This document shows, one piece after another, positions 9,456 to 21,420 of a DNA stretch of 64,000 nucleotides. The DNA is from Nothophoma quercina (taxonomy: Eukaryota; Ascomycota; Dothideomycetes; Pleosporales; Didymellaceae): contig JAKIXB010000009.1 of NCBI GenBank assembly GCA_021642125.1, positions 124,001 through 188,000 on the forward strand, read 5' to 3'. Made by a program: the position numbers and the translations under genes. Each line of letters opens with the position of its first letter. Position 1 is the stretch's first letter. The notes under the pieces are model-generated. The model saw only the letters and a program-made list of their open reading frames with translations. It was not told where the DNA came from and did not search any database.

Positions 9456-12127
9456 ACAGCCCCTCAGCCTCGCGCTCACGCTCGCGACCCTCCCGACCAA
9501 GTCAGACTCGAACAGCTTCCTTCGCACCGTCCCTGCGCCGCCGCAACACCAGCGCATCGGTTCAATCCTACGATTATGACGACCCCGAAGCCGCTTCTAC
9601 CGCGCAAGCCGCTGCCGCAATTGCCAGCGAAATCGCCGAAATCAAGAGATACGAAGACTTCACGACAATAGACTGGGTGCAAGACGCCGCCCGCGAATCC
9701 CTGCGCCGCAAAGCACGCCGCAAAGCCCGACTCTCACAGCCGTCCAACTACACAGGACGCGTGTTTCTCGGCCGGGGGCGCGGAAAATGGCGGCGCAAAA
9801 TCGCAGAAGCGTACGATGCGGGCCAAGCCTGGATAGTCGTCACGCTCGTCGGGGCCGCAATCGGGCTGAACGCTGCGTTTCTCAATATCGTGACCGAGTG
9901 GCTGAGCGACATCAAGCTGGGACACTGCAGCACGGCGTTCTACCTCAACGAGAGCTTCTGCTGCTGGGGCGCTGAGGGCGGCTGTCCCGAGTGGAAGCGC
10001 TGGAGCGGCGTGTGGCCCGTCAATTACGTCTTGTACATGGGATTTGCGGCGCTGTTTGCGCTCACGGCTGCCACGCTGGTCAAGACGTATGCGCCGTATG
10101 CGGCGGGGAGTGGGATCAGTGAGATGAAGTGCATAATTGCGGGGTTTGTAATGAAGGGTTTCCTTGGGGCGACGACGCTGTTTATCAAGAGCATTGGGTT
10201 GCCGTTGGCGATTGCAAGTGGACTTAGCGTTGGCAAGGAGGGGCCCAGTGTGCATTACGCTGTCTGCACAGGCAATGTGATCAGTCGGTTTTTCGACAAG
10301 TATAGACGGAATGCGGCCAAGACGCGGGAGATTTTGAGTGCGAGCGCGGCCGCAGGTGTGGGAGTTGCGTTTGGCAGTCCGATTGGAGGCGTACTCTTCA
10401 GTCTGGAGGAGATGTGTAATCATTTCCCATTGAAGACTATGTGGAGGAGCTACTTTTGCGCGCTGGTGGCTACCGCTGTGCTAGCCGTATGTCTTCTACC
10501 TGGCCCTCGACCTCACTCCAATAAAAGGGAACATCGATGCTGATTTGAATGTATAGGCAATGAACCCCTTCCGCACCGGCCAACTCGTCATGTTCCAGGT
10601 CAAATACGACCGCTCATGGCACTTCTTCGAGATACTGTTCTACCTCATCATCGGCGCATTCGGTGGTCTATACGGCGCCTTTGTCATAAAATGGAACCTG
10701 AAGATGCAAGTCTTCCGCAAGAAATACCTCTCAGCGTACCCCGTTACCGAGGCCGTGGTCCTAGCCGTCGTAACTGCGGTAATATGCTATCCAAACATGT
10801 TCCTGCGTATTGACATGACGGAGAGCATGGAGATTTTGTTCCAGGAATGTGAAGGCGATCATGACTACGATCAGCTATGCGAGTGAGTCACCTACTTTCC
10901 GCTTATCATATCATGCATTGGAAGCATTGTCCTAACCCCAACAGCCGCTCCCAACGCTGGCACATGGTCCTGTCCCTCTTCCTCGCATTCACCCTACGCA
11001 CCCTCCTCGTCATCATATCCTTCGGCTGCAAGGTACCTGCAGGTATCTTCGTCCCTTCCATGGCCATCGGCGCGGCTTTCGGCCGCATGATCGGCATACT
11101 GGTCGAAGCGCTGCACGAGTCCTTCCCCAGCAGCGCCTTCTTCTCCGCCTGCCTTCCCGACCAGCCCTGCATCACGCCAGGCACGTACGCTTTTCTGGGC
11201 GCCGCCGCCGCGCTGAGCGGAATCATGCATATCACCGTCAGCGTGGTGGTAATCATGTTCGAAATCACAGGCGCGCTGACCTACATCCTCCCCACCATGA
11301 TTGTCGTCGGCGTCACCAAAGCCGTGAGCGAGCGCTTCGGACACGGCGGTATCGCAGACCGCATGATCTATCTCAACGGCTACCCGTTCCTCGACAACAA
11401 GGAGGAGCATACCTTCGGCGTCCCGGTATCGAGTGTCATGTCCAGCGCCATCGCATGCTTGCCGGCAAGCGGCATGACGCTCCGCCAGGTCGAATCCATC
11501 ATGGACGAGAATGCGTACCAAGGGTATCCTATCGTCGAGGACCTCGAGCGCAAGATCCTCCTCGGATACATCGGCCGCACCGAACTCCGGTACGCGCTCG
11601 ACAAGGCTCGAAAGGATGCCCACGGCTCGGGTGCAAGCAAAGTCCATTTTTCCACACCGACCTCCGACGCGGAGCTCGACCTGAGCAAGTTTGTCGATCC
11701 AACGCCGCTGACGGTGCACCCAAGGCTGCCGCTGGAGACGGTCATGGAGCTCTTCAAGAAAATGGGTCCACGATCTATTCTTATTGAATACCGTGGCCGC
11801 TTGACGGGCCTCGTCACAGTCAAGGACTGTCTAAAGTACCAGTTCAAAGTCGAAGCTGCAGGCCATGGTGGGCATGTTGGATCTGGCATCGGCGAAGATG
11901 ACAGGATGGAAGGTCTGAATCGCGTCCTTGTCGCTGTAGCTAGTAAAGTGGATGGTGTGTGGCAGAAAGGGTTGGGTTTGATTGGGATGGATAGACGAGG
12001 GCACGTTAGGCTGAATAGTCCGGTCGTGACAAGGACGCCAGGGAGGGGGGATGACCAGGAGCCGTTTGTGATTGATGAGGATGATGGCGAGGAGTTAGAG
12101 GATAGAGGAAGACCGGGGAGTAGATAG
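9452..12127 (+). CDS. GEF1: CLC-type voltage-gated chloride channel/antiporter (Gef1-like)
   Basis: CLC family chloride channel or Cl-/H+ exchanger of Golgi and endosomal membranes in fungi. Exons 9452-10486, 10557-10882 and 10945-12127 give 847 residues. The intron donors are GTATGT and GTGAGT. Residues 1-115 are a Ser/Arg-rich cytosolic tail. The selectivity motifs are GSGIS (about 218), GKEGPSVH (about 261, with the gating Glu) and PAGIFVPSMAIGAAFGR (about 484). A luminal loop has many cysteines, as in Gef1. The C-terminus carries two CBS domains, at about 615-670 and 700-765 (TPLTVHPRLPLETVMELF). The length matches fungal CLC-A/Gef1 proteins. A tiny upstream ORF overlaps the start. Assignment to the family is firm; channel versus exchanger cannot be decided from sequence alone. 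Confidence 0.94.
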
Positions 12128-12276
12128 TCATGGACCATTGAAGGTGTTTGTTCATTTCAGCTGTTGTTGCTCCTACTTTCAAGGCCTAATGTTTGACCCG
12201 AATCCTACCATAATAACGCCTCCTTATGCAATGCTTTGCAACCCAAGGCACAATGCTCATGACTCGATTCTATTTA

Positions 12277-13135
12277 TCAGTTGTTGATCGCTGTGAACCC
12301 ACCGGAGCTTACTCTCGCACTCGGTGCGGGTGCAGCACTCTCTTCCTTCTCTTTCCCTTTCCCGTTTTGACGCGGTGGCCCACGCATCTCCATCTCGATC
12401 TGCATCGCCGCCGGGTCCTCCTCACCCTCGCTGTCTGCAACTCTGTCCTCCCCAGCTCCGCCATCCACATCCATAGCCTCCGTCTCTGGAACAGGCGGCA
12501 CCAGCTCTTTCCTCGCCAGCGGGTCGAGTTGTGTGCCATTCTGCGGTGTCGATGTTGTCGTCATCGTTGTTGTCGGTGCCTCGCCAGCCCTCGCAAGCAA
12601 GTCCTGCGCTGCACCCGATCCAATGGGTATACTCGGCAGCGTCGTCTGTGCCGACCTGTTCTTCCTCTCCGCACCTTCCACCGCCTTTCCCTTGCCCTTC
12701 CCCAACTCTTCGTCCTTTGCCCGCTCTCGTGCCGCAGTTTCCTCCTCCTGCGCCTTCCGCTTCTTGTATACACCATACTGCGTCGTCTTGGGCACGACAT
12801 CAACCAAGAACTCCAGGTTGTCGGTCTTGCTCACCGCGCCGCTGACGTCGCGATACTGGATATTGCGGCGCGGCTTGCGTTCTGCTTTGACGACATTGTG
12901 TGTTGTTACGGCGAGGTGCTGGATCATCATTTCTGTGGCGAGGGCAATGGCGAAGGAAGCGTTTTTCGTGACGGTCAGGCGCTCGGGGTCGGCGTTGATT
13001 ATTTTTTGGACGCGTGCGACTGTGGTACGTTAGATAAGTTTGGCAGATGCAGTGAGGTTTGGAAGACATACGAGGGAGGGAGACATGGCCTGTGACCTCT
13101 TTCGAGGGTGCGATTGGGGTGTTGTTGTAGGGCAT
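12277..13135 (-). CDS. H2A-type histone-fold protein (NF-YC/Dpb3/CHRAC-like)
   Basis: Exons 13072-13135 and 12277-13019 (intron donor GTATGT, branch CTAAC, acceptor CACAG) give 268 residues. After a 20-residue leader comes an H2A/CBF-NF-Y type histone fold at about 18-95: LARVQKIINADPERLTVTKN, then a helix through ATEMMIQHLA, then KPRRNIQYRDVSGAVSKTDN and LEFLVDVVPKT. This arrangement matches the DNA polymerase epsilon subunit Dpb3 and the ISW2/CHRAC subunit Dls1/CHRAC15, which bind a second histone-fold partner on DNA. The remaining 170 residues are disordered, Lys/Glu- then acidic (MDVDGGAGED), and not conserved in length. Which complex it belongs to cannot be told from sequence. It is convergent with the chloride channel, 150 bp away. 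Confidence 0.85.
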
Positions 13136-13516
13136 TGTGACGATGTGAATAGCAGAGCGGCAGCTGTTGCTGTGAGGATACTGTGCGAGGCTGACTCGAT
13201 CGCAGGTAGTACTGAGTGTTTGTAAAGGTCCAAAAAAGGGTATCGTGTCCAATGACGCGTCCGCTTCGCGCAATAAAACTGCAGTTGGTATATGGCGCGT
13301 GTGAGGTGGGAAATGGTGAGAGTGAAGTTCGAACGCGAAACGGAAGGTGCACGGCAAAACCTGCCGTTCCTGCGGAGATCGCGTTATCATGCAGGTACCT
13401 AGATGTCAGCACTTGACGTCGTGACTTTAGGCATCCCCAGGTCATCCATCATATATAAAGCGAGTGTTGGCCTCCGCCGAATTTAACGACATTCAATCAC
13501 TGCATTGCGTCGCGTT
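13136..13516. promoter_or_regulatory. Divergent promoter, histone-fold gene / carboxypeptidase
   Basis: About 380 bp. A good TATA box, ATATATAAAG, lies at 13451-13460, 57 bp upstream of the carboxypeptidase ATG. No coding frame with support. Confidence 0.6.
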
Positions 13517-15030
13517 ATGAAGTTCCTTTCCCTGTTGCTTGCGGCAGGCGCTGCTGCTGAGTTGTCTCAAGTACCCTTCCAGGACACCCCAGAAGTCGAA
13601 GGATTCCAGAGATTCCAGAGTCAATTCTCAGAGCATCATTCCATCCGCATCAAGCACCAGCAGAATGAAACCCTATGCAATGCACACTCGAAACAGTACA
13701 CCGGCTGGCTAGACGTGGGCTCCAAGCACATCTTCTTCTGGTACTTTGAATCGCAGGACAAGCCCTCAGAAGACCCGTTACTGCTATGGCTTACTGGCGG
13801 CCCCGGCGGGTCAGGCATGATCGGTATGCTTCAAGAGAATGGTCCTTGTCTGATCAATGAGTATGGTAATGGGACCGTTTACAATGAATTTGGATGGAGC
13901 AAGAACGCGAACGTCATCTACGTTGATCAACCGGCGGGTGTTGGATTCAGCTATATTGATGAAGGTATTCCCATCCCTGGAACCAGCTTTACAGCCGCGG
14001 AGGATATGCACCACTTCCTGCAGCTTTTCACGAGCGATGTATTCCCGAAACTAAAGGGCAAGGAGTTTCATATCACGGGAGAGAGCTATGCTGTAAGTCC
14101 GATCAACCCTACCGGCGCTTGAGACCTTTGGCTAACGTGAAGCAGGGCCACTACGTTCCCACATTGGGAGCTCAGATCGTCTCTCAGAATCTACTTTACC
14201 CAAAGAGACCCCAGGTGAACCTGCAGTCCATTTTTGTCGGCAATGCATACGTTAGCCCTCTCGATACAGCCTTCGGCTACTGGGAGACACTTTGTACGAC
14301 AAACCCTGGCGTTGAGTCCCCGATATTCAACCAAACACGCTGCGACATTATGGCTACTCATCTTCCTCGTTGCATTGAGCTAGCACGCGTCTGCTACAAC
14401 CACCCAGACCCCGCACTCTGCCTTGCTGGTGAGGAGGTCTGTTGGAACGGGGTGATTGTACACTATGACGGCGAGTCTGGTGCTGGAGGCCGCAACCGCT
14501 TCGACATCACGCATCCCTGTGAGACGGGAGACGACCTCTGTTACCCTGAGATCCCAAAGATTGGAGAGTACCTCAACTTGCCCTGGGTCTACGAAGCGTT
14601 GCATGTGCCCAAAGCTGTTGGGAACTACAGTGTCTTTTCTGAGGAAGTCGCGATCGCCTTTTCGTTGACAAACGACCTGGGCATCAGCACGCAGCCACAG
14701 GTATTGTACTTGCTGGAGACTGGAGTTGATGTGCTGTTCTACCAGGGCAACCTTGATCTTGCGTGTAACACGGCGGGCAACCTGCAGTGGGCCAACTCGA
14801 TGCCGTGGAAGGGTCAGCCAGCGTTCGTTGCACAGAGCAAGCAGACGTGGAAGGATGGCAAGCAGGAGGTTGGATGGTTCAAGGAGGTCAAGGTTGAGAC
14901 ATCGAGTGGAAGAGAGACCACGTTCGCACTCAGCACCGTAAATGGGGCGGGGCATCTCGTGCCATTTGACAAACCCAAGGAGGCGCTCGCTCTTGTGGAC
15001 CGGTGGTTAACCAAGCGCAGTTTCGCTTAG
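13517..15030 (+). CDS. Serine carboxypeptidase (peptidase family S10), secreted or vacuolar
   Basis: Exons 13517-14092 and 14146-15030 give 486 residues. S10 enzymes release C-terminal residues from peptides at acid pH. Residues 1-15 are a signal peptide (MKFLSLLLAAGAAAE). The oxyanion loop is LTGGPGGSGM; carboxypeptidase Y has NGGPGCSS here, so this member belongs to the branch that lacks that cysteine. The catalytic triad is Ser190 (GESYAG, codon pair split by the intron), Asp396 (GNLDLACNTAG) and His462 (NGAGHLVPFDKP). Several Cys pairs and NxS/T sites fit a secreted protein. The intron has donor GTAAGT, branch GCTAAC and acceptor AGCAG. The true start is ATG 13517, next to the TATA box at 13451. 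Whether secreted or vacuolar is not decidable here. Confidence 0.93.
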
Positions 15031-15480
15031 CCATGGATGTCAGTAGAGGTTGTAGAGAGTGTCGTCAGCTCCATCATGACGTGTGCTGCAAATTGAGAGT
15101 CGAGGATGTTGTGACATTCGCCGCTAGCTGCACGTTGCCAATCTGTTCACAGCGGAGCCGCAACATCGTCACGAAGTCGAAAGATCGTGACACATGGCAA
15201 CAAAGATCGGCCAGGAACGCATTCCAGCCCACTTTCGTCCCGCAGCTGCGCATCATCGTCCCGCATCGTCTTTCTGTTTCGACGCCCAAAAATTGGTCGT
15301 GCTTTTCCCCACCATGAGATCATAACCTAACTACGTCATCGTTGTAAGTTCTCGCACACGACCTTTATAAAGGGTCTGCACGCTACAAAGTACTACATTA
15401 TTCACTCATCTATCACATCAATCACCTCAAATACACTCAATTCAACTACCACATCCCAAACAAAACCTACATACAACACA
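15031..15480. promoter_or_regulatory. Promoter of the hydrophilin-like gene
   Basis: 450 bp. A TATA element, TTTATAAAGG, lies at about 15363-15372, 110 bp before the ATG. It is followed by a CA-rich leader (ACATCAATCACC-type sequence) with no ATG. No other feature seen. Confidence 0.6.
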
Positions 15481-15937
15481 ATGTCTGGAACTTCCAACGT
15501 CGGTAACTCCCAGGTCTACGAGGCCGGTGACCAGCGCAACTACAAGGACTCCGAGATCGAGGAGGCCAAGAAGGAGAACCGCTTCCACGAGGGCAAGGAG
15601 AACTCCCACAAGGCTCAGGACTCCAGTAAGTTTCCCAACGCATACTCAACATGCACCTTCGTGCTCGCTATACCCCACATCACCCCTCCATCGATTATTA
15701 AGTATGAAACACTAACAACTTACAGAGGATGAGCGATCCATTGCCAACAAGCTCGAGCGCGAATCGAAGCGCGAGAAGGAGGACGATGAGAAGCTGAGCG
15801 AGGAGGACCGTCTGCGCAAGGTTGACGCTACCCTGCCCGCAAAGTCTCACGGCAACGAGCCCAGCGCTGGCGCTAAGCTCGACCAGGAGCTGAGGGAAGA
15901 GGAGCAGGCTGAGCTCGAGCGCAAGGGCAAGGCGTAA
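15481..15937 (+). CDS. Small hydrophilin/LEA-like stress protein
   Basis: Exons 15481-15625 and 15726-15937 give 118 residues. Almost the whole chain is charged and Gly/Ser/Ala/Glu/Lys-rich, without Cys or Trp and with no hydrophobic core, so it is expected to be disordered. Signature pieces are NSQVYEAGDQRNYKDSE at the N-terminus and TLPAKSHGNEPSAGAKLD near the C-terminus, ending ERKGKA. Similar short proteins occur in many filamentous ascomycetes and are often abundant in conidia or under stress; a protective, desiccation-type role is inferred. The strong TATA box and CA-rich leader suggest high or inducible expression. The 100-nt intron is longer than its neighbours'. Confidence 0.85.
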
Positions 15938-16344
15938 ATGCATCGCACCGTGAAAGGATGATGCTGAGATACCCTAAGTTATGTAGTAAAGACCAGCCAT
16001 TGCGGCGGCACTGAATCAATGAAGTAATGATCAACACGTACCTCGATCCTTGTGCAACGTGATACTGAACTCTTCTTTTATACTCACCATCAACCCATGA
16101 GTCTTAGTAACATCACTCTCCGTTTTTGCGATATCGCAGCGCTCTTAAAAATGACGAATGAACCCCCACACAATTCGTGCTTCCATAAACCCCACCATCA
16201 AAGCTCCCAACCCCTGCTGAAGCTCGGCCTAGCTTCCGGACTTTGATTTACCGACCTACCATGAATAACCGCAACCACGTCTTATCATCCACCAAACAGC
16301 TTCATAAGGACCCAATTGCCCCGTCTTGATATCTCGTACCTTAC
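15938..16344. other. Intergenic, no feature recognised
   Basis: 407 bp with the hydrophilin 3' flank and the SDR leader. No gene, repeat or clear TATA box seen. Confidence 0.5.
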
Positions 16345-17431
16345 ATGAGTCCTCTCGGCGCAGGAAACGTTATCCGCACTACTCGTACCCTCTGCCGGAG
16401 CTTCGTCGCCCATAAACCCCGCGTTTCGAGCTTCCCGTCATCGCTCACACAGCAATTGAACTTTCCCACAGCTTTTAAAAGGATGAGTTCGAGTCAAGCT
16501 AAGCGCCTAGCCGGCAAGACCGTCTTGGTCACCGGTGCCAGCTCGGGAATTGGAAAGAGTACTGCGCTTGAGTTTGCGCGCACGCAGCCCGATGACTTGA
16601 AGCTTATCCTTACAGCTCGTCGCGAAGATGCGCTGAAGGAGGTCAAGAAGGAGATCGAAGGGTTCGCGAAGGGCGTCAAGGTGCATGTTGTAAAGCTTGA
16701 TGTCAGCAGCGTTGAGGAAATTGGGAAATTCGTTAGCAACCTGCCTGAAGAGTTCAAAGAAGTCGATGTCCTGGTGAACAACGCGTACGTACCCAGCCTT
16801 CCTTTACCTCCCTCTCTTTCCCAAGTAATATGAGTCGAGACGCAGGAACAAGCTAACTGTATCCCAGCGGCCTCGTCAAAGGCGTGGACAAAGCCCCCTC
16901 CATTGCCCAAGCAGACATCAACACCATGTTCCAAACCAACGTCACAGGTCTGATTGCCATGACGCAAGCCATCCTCCCTATCTTCCTCGCCCGCCCCGAC
17001 GGCGGCCGCGGCGACATTATAAACATTGGCTCGATTGCGGGTCGTGAGCCGTACCCCGGAGGCAGCATTTACTGCGCTACCAAGGCGGCTGTGCGCTCGT
17101 TCACTGACGCTCTGCGCAAGGAGCTTATTGCAAGTCGTGTCAGGGTTATTGAAATTGACCCTGGGCAGGTCGAGACGGAATTCAGTATCGTGAGGTTTGG
17201 GGGTGATAAGGCGAAGGCGGACAAGGTCTATGAGGGCGTGGAGCCTCTGACTGGTGACGATATTGCGGAGGTTGTGGTGTTTGCGGCGGGGAGGAGGGAG
17301 AACGTCGTCGTGGCGGACACACTGATCTTCCCGAACCACCAGGTAAGTCAAACGCTTATTTTAGATCAGGTGGGCATGCTAATACCATACAGGCGGCGGC
17401 AACCGTCATGCACAGGAAGTCGACATTGTAG
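16345..17431 (+). CDS. Short-chain dehydrogenase, YMR226C/YdfG-like NADP 3-hydroxy acid dehydrogenase
   Basis: Exons 16345-16784, 16868-17342 and 17393-17431 give 317 residues. Classical SDR fold with the cofactor motif TGASSGIG (63-70), NNAG (145-148, split by intron 1), catalytic Ser202 and the YxxxK pair Tyr215/Lys219 (IYCATKAAV), and PGQVETEF after strand 6. Homologues such as yeast Ymr226c oxidise L-serine, L-allo-threonine and other 3-hydroxy acids with NADP+. The N-terminal 46 residues are Arg/Ser-rich without acidic residues, like a mitochondrial presequence. An internal ATG at 16483 (MSSSQAKRLAGK) would give a cytosolic form, so dual localisation is possible. The 13-codon last exon restores the conserved HRKSTL tail. 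Substrate is inferred. Confidence 0.92.
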
Positions 17432-18175
17432 ACGCCCGAGTAGCATTATCGAACAAGAACAACAGGAAGCTCAGCGACCACCGCCTTATGCAAAATTGGT
17501 GATTCACCTACGCCCTCTTGAGGCATTTCGAACTGTGATCGGTGTTAGTTCATCGTTCAGTCTTGCTGATTGGGTCATTCTAGGTTGATGATTATCTATA
17601 TGTTGCGGTGCGGCTGGGAGCATACCACGCAGCATTTTAGCACTCCGATGGCGACACAAAAGGGGCACTCATTAGAGCTTTACAGGAATCCAGAAGGCCG
17701 CAGAACTTCACTCATTGTCAAGGTCATTGCCGCTGTTACTGTGACAAACAATGTTCAACATTCACCCGGGTGAACTCCGGGCACATGGGCGCTGGTGGCG
17801 AATGTACACACGTTGTTTGCTATCATTCAGCACGGGAGCAAGCGATCGTAAACAGCAAACACAGGCGACTTGGTACCTACTGTTACGCCAAACATTCAAG
17901 TGTCCATCTGCACATAGCTCGGTTTACATACCTGCATATTGGCAACCTGCATCTACCCACTCATAGCAAGCACCATTCTCGATCGACTCAGTCTCCACAT
18001 TCTATCACAGCATCTCACGTCTAAGAAGCGAAGTGTCTGGAGCGTCTAGCCTGTTCGCGGATCATCGCCGTGTCTTTTCTGGTCTCGAGTCTGTAAGTCT
18101 TTCTCAGCCGGCGCCATGGCCATGCGCTCATATTGACAAGCAGCCTATGTACGATCGCTTGTCACTGCCGTTATC
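17432..18175. other. Intergenic, no feature recognised
   Basis: 744 bp. No supported coding frame, repeat or RNA gene. The last ~200 bp before 18176 should hold the promoter of the orphan gene. Confidence 0.5.
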
Positions 18176-20632
18176 ATGGCGCACTCGGTAGCATCTCCTT
18201 GCTCTCTCACTTCAATGCCTGCTCAGATTCGGATACAAGGACCCCAATCGGATGGGGAAGCCATTGACGATGAGGACACCAATGCCACACCTCTCTCTCC
18301 CGAGCGAACTTTCCTCTGTCAGGACAGGCCGTACCCTTTCGCACGTTTGAGGCGGAACCGAGCAGCAGTGATTTCTCGAGGTATTCCCACACCTAAGTCT
18401 GGATCTGTGCACTGGCAAGGAGGCAAACATGCATCGTTCGAACTGAGCAGCACAGTAAAGCGCGACGTTCAAGACTATATCCTAAGTCATTGTGCAGCGC
18501 AGAACAAAGGATCCAACGAGCTAACAAAGCCGACCGGCACAAAGTTCGTCTACATCCTTCAGCCTGACGACGATGAAGACGGTGAACAAGGAGCATTGTG
18601 CCTACCAACAACACCGGCGACGCTCGAAAGTATATACAGATCCCGACATGTCAAGTATGACAACACCACTGATAAATGTACCGCGCCTGCCCATATCAGT
18701 GCCAAAATGCATAATGTCAACACGCGCAGGCTTCAACGCAGCCCAGGTACAACATCATTTGCGCGAATGATGGCAAGCGCGAACGAGGAAGGCTTCCCGC
18801 TGGCCGATCGAGAGCTCGACTCCGACGATAGCGATAGCTCGGAGCAATCCGTACGAGCAACGGCCACGCAGAGGTTGTACGCGATAGCAGAAGAAGATGG
18901 TGATGCAGACGATGGTTTCGTCAATGTCGTCGACTACAACTGTCCGAAGTACTGCCGTGACTCTGACTCAAGCATTCACCCTGATTGCAATGGGCGCTAC
19001 AGGACCGACGCGCACGCTCTCAATGCCGTCGATTACAAGCTCGATTTCCAGCAGCGCTTCGACCATATCCACAATGGCGGAGATAGCATCACTCACTACC
19101 GCAATTGGCGCATTCTTAAATGGGATCATGGCGAAACGATGGTTCACGGCGAGTCTTCACTGCGCTCCGAAATTGTGGTAGAAGACCAGCTAGACGAGGA
19201 ACAGTGTGAAGACGGTGCCAAACGGTTGATTCGGATGATCGATGCAAAGTATGGCCCTTTGACTCTGCAGGGTCAAAAGAAAATCGAACAAGTCGAAATG
19301 GGAGACGCCAAATTGTCCGATGAGAGCCTCTACAAGATCAGCAAGTATCTGGAAGAAGAACTACTCGATCCCTGGCTCTCAAAGCGTTCGTCTTTTGATG
19401 AGCATCAAGATACTGCTTCGGTGCCAAGCATGCTGTTTCATGGAGTTGCGGATCTCGACGATGATACTGCTGTTCCCTTTGTAGCGCCGCAGATCATTTG
19501 GGTACCTTCTTTGTCCGAGGATACACTTATCAAGGTATATTGAGAGCTATCGTTTGTCAGTACTAACACTGACCTTTTCCAGATTTTGAACAACTCTCAC
19601 GATGAGTTTGTCGACCACTACGTCCAGCGGCAAAAAGCGATGCGTGTAAAGCGTGTAAGCGCTCGCCCAGCTCCTGCTACTCTTCACGATGAGTCTCCGG
19701 AATTCTCTCAAACCACCGTGAATCTTGAGGCGGTGCACGACCTGTCGCCATTCGAGCGCGCATCGTCCGTGCTGGAGCCTTCGCCTCTTGTAGGGTATCT
19801 ACCCTCGATCTCTTTCGTGCTCCAGAGGCATCAGTTGCTGGGCATTGATGCGAGCCTTCGTCCAGCAAGTGGTTTGAGCTTCTACTCCTCGCGTGATGGG
19901 TCATCCTCGCGCATCTCGGTGTTCACGAAGGGTGCGTCTATTACGACGAAGCCTTCCAGCGAGAGCATTGGTTCTGGCCATTTGCGACTGATCAGCACGC
20001 TCGATCTCGAGGTTCACACTGACACACGCAAGTCCGGTCCGACAGTTGTCTCAAATAACGGGCGGGTGGTCAGCATGCCTACCCTGACTCTCTTAACAGC
20101 AGAGATGCGAGACACCACGGTCGATATCTCAGCATTGACTCAGATGGCACTGGGACCTCGTATATGTGTTATATCTCCCACGCCCATCCGGGCTTCTGCC
20201 ACTACTGAGCACGGCCCAAACTCGATCCTCGAGGCCAAAACTTCATCGCGACCTCCTGCAATGCCGCCACAAACGCACAACAGCATGTCGAGCCACGAAT
20301 ACTCCGGCGGTGCTCAACCGGTTAAGGAGTATGAGGAGTCCAATACGTTTGCCGTCATGCAGGATGCTCATGATCTACATGAACGACAGCGAGCAGAGGA
20401 ATTGCAAAGCTGCTTCTCATCATCCACCACCGAGATACGCACCTCCCGCCGTCAACGGCTGGGCAGCAAAGCCACCGCCATTAAGTGTCAATTTCAGGCT
20501 GTAGCCAGCACTACCAAGCGTATCACTCATCGATGCCTCCGCTCTGCGAAGAAGCTACGCATCACTGCTAGCCACCTCGCGCCAGTAGCTATCGCCTCAC
20601 GTAGCCCCTACGAGACCATTGTACTTGCTTGA
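18176..20632 (+). CDS. Orphan protein, 802 residues
   Basis: Exons 18176-19534 and 19583-20632; the 48-nt intron has donor GTATAT, an ACTAACAC branch region and acceptor TTCCAG, and keeps the frame. I do not recognise the family. The N-terminal half is acidic with patches such as DDEDGEQG, ELDSDDSDSSEQS and AEEDGDADDGFVNVVDY. A conserved-looking core at about 235-410 contains CPKYCRDSDSSIHPDCNG and YRNWRILKWDHGE. The C-terminal half is Ser/Thr-rich and ends in a basic region (RRQRLGSKATAIKCQ, TKRITHRCLRSAKK). No signal peptide or membrane span. The open length of 455 and 348 codons and coherent splicing support a real gene. A nuclear or cytosolic role is a guess. Confidence 0.75.
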
Positions 20633-21420
20633 GGGCACTTCCAACTTTCCAAAGCTGCAATTGCGGTTTTCTTTTGTTTTGATACCCCGTCTTTCTTCTT
20701 CAAGCGTACCTCGAATCATCGGCACCCACAATGTTTCTTTGTCTAGCGTTTCTTGTTCCATTGTCGATGAGAGACAATAGCACTCAATACCAATCATGTG
20801 TCCTTCTATGATCTTCTTTACAACTGGATGATCTTTCCGGAAGCTTTACTCTTATGACGGTTCGTCTTAAGGTTCCGCCAAGCTTTGGGACTTTCATATC
20901 GCCCCAGCTGGCAGCCCGCGCCTCTCGACTGGACTGATAAGATCACGAGTTGCTTATACTCTTCGGTCAGTAGTGAACAAAAACACGCATAGGTGACAAT
21001 TTTAGAAAAATCTGTGGTTGCCACCATTTGCGAAGTTTGTATGGTAGCTTTTGCGCACTAACAATGTTGAACCATAGTCCAGGGACGCGCAGAGTTTGGT
21101 ACACACTACAGCGGCATACATGACAATACTTTCACTTCGACGTCCTAACTTCATGGAAGTGAAAGACCGGGCTACAGATGGATCATATGCTCAACCAGCC
21201 GCAAATACCCACTTTCGATAGCCGTTGCCCACGGTTATAGGTTTGCGCGAATACACCTCGATCACATTCACTGCCCTCCGGACATTTTGCGCTCCGACCC
21301 AGCCTTACGCTTAGTACCAAATGGCACCCACACTGGATCGAACCACTGCGACCAATTCTTGTTACAACTGTCCACCCACATTGTCAAATTCTTCCAACCA
21401 CCACATTCCCAACTTCCAAG
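20633..21420. other. Intergenic, no feature recognised
   Basis: 788 bp between two co-directional orphan genes. No supported gene or repeat seen. Confidence 0.5.
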
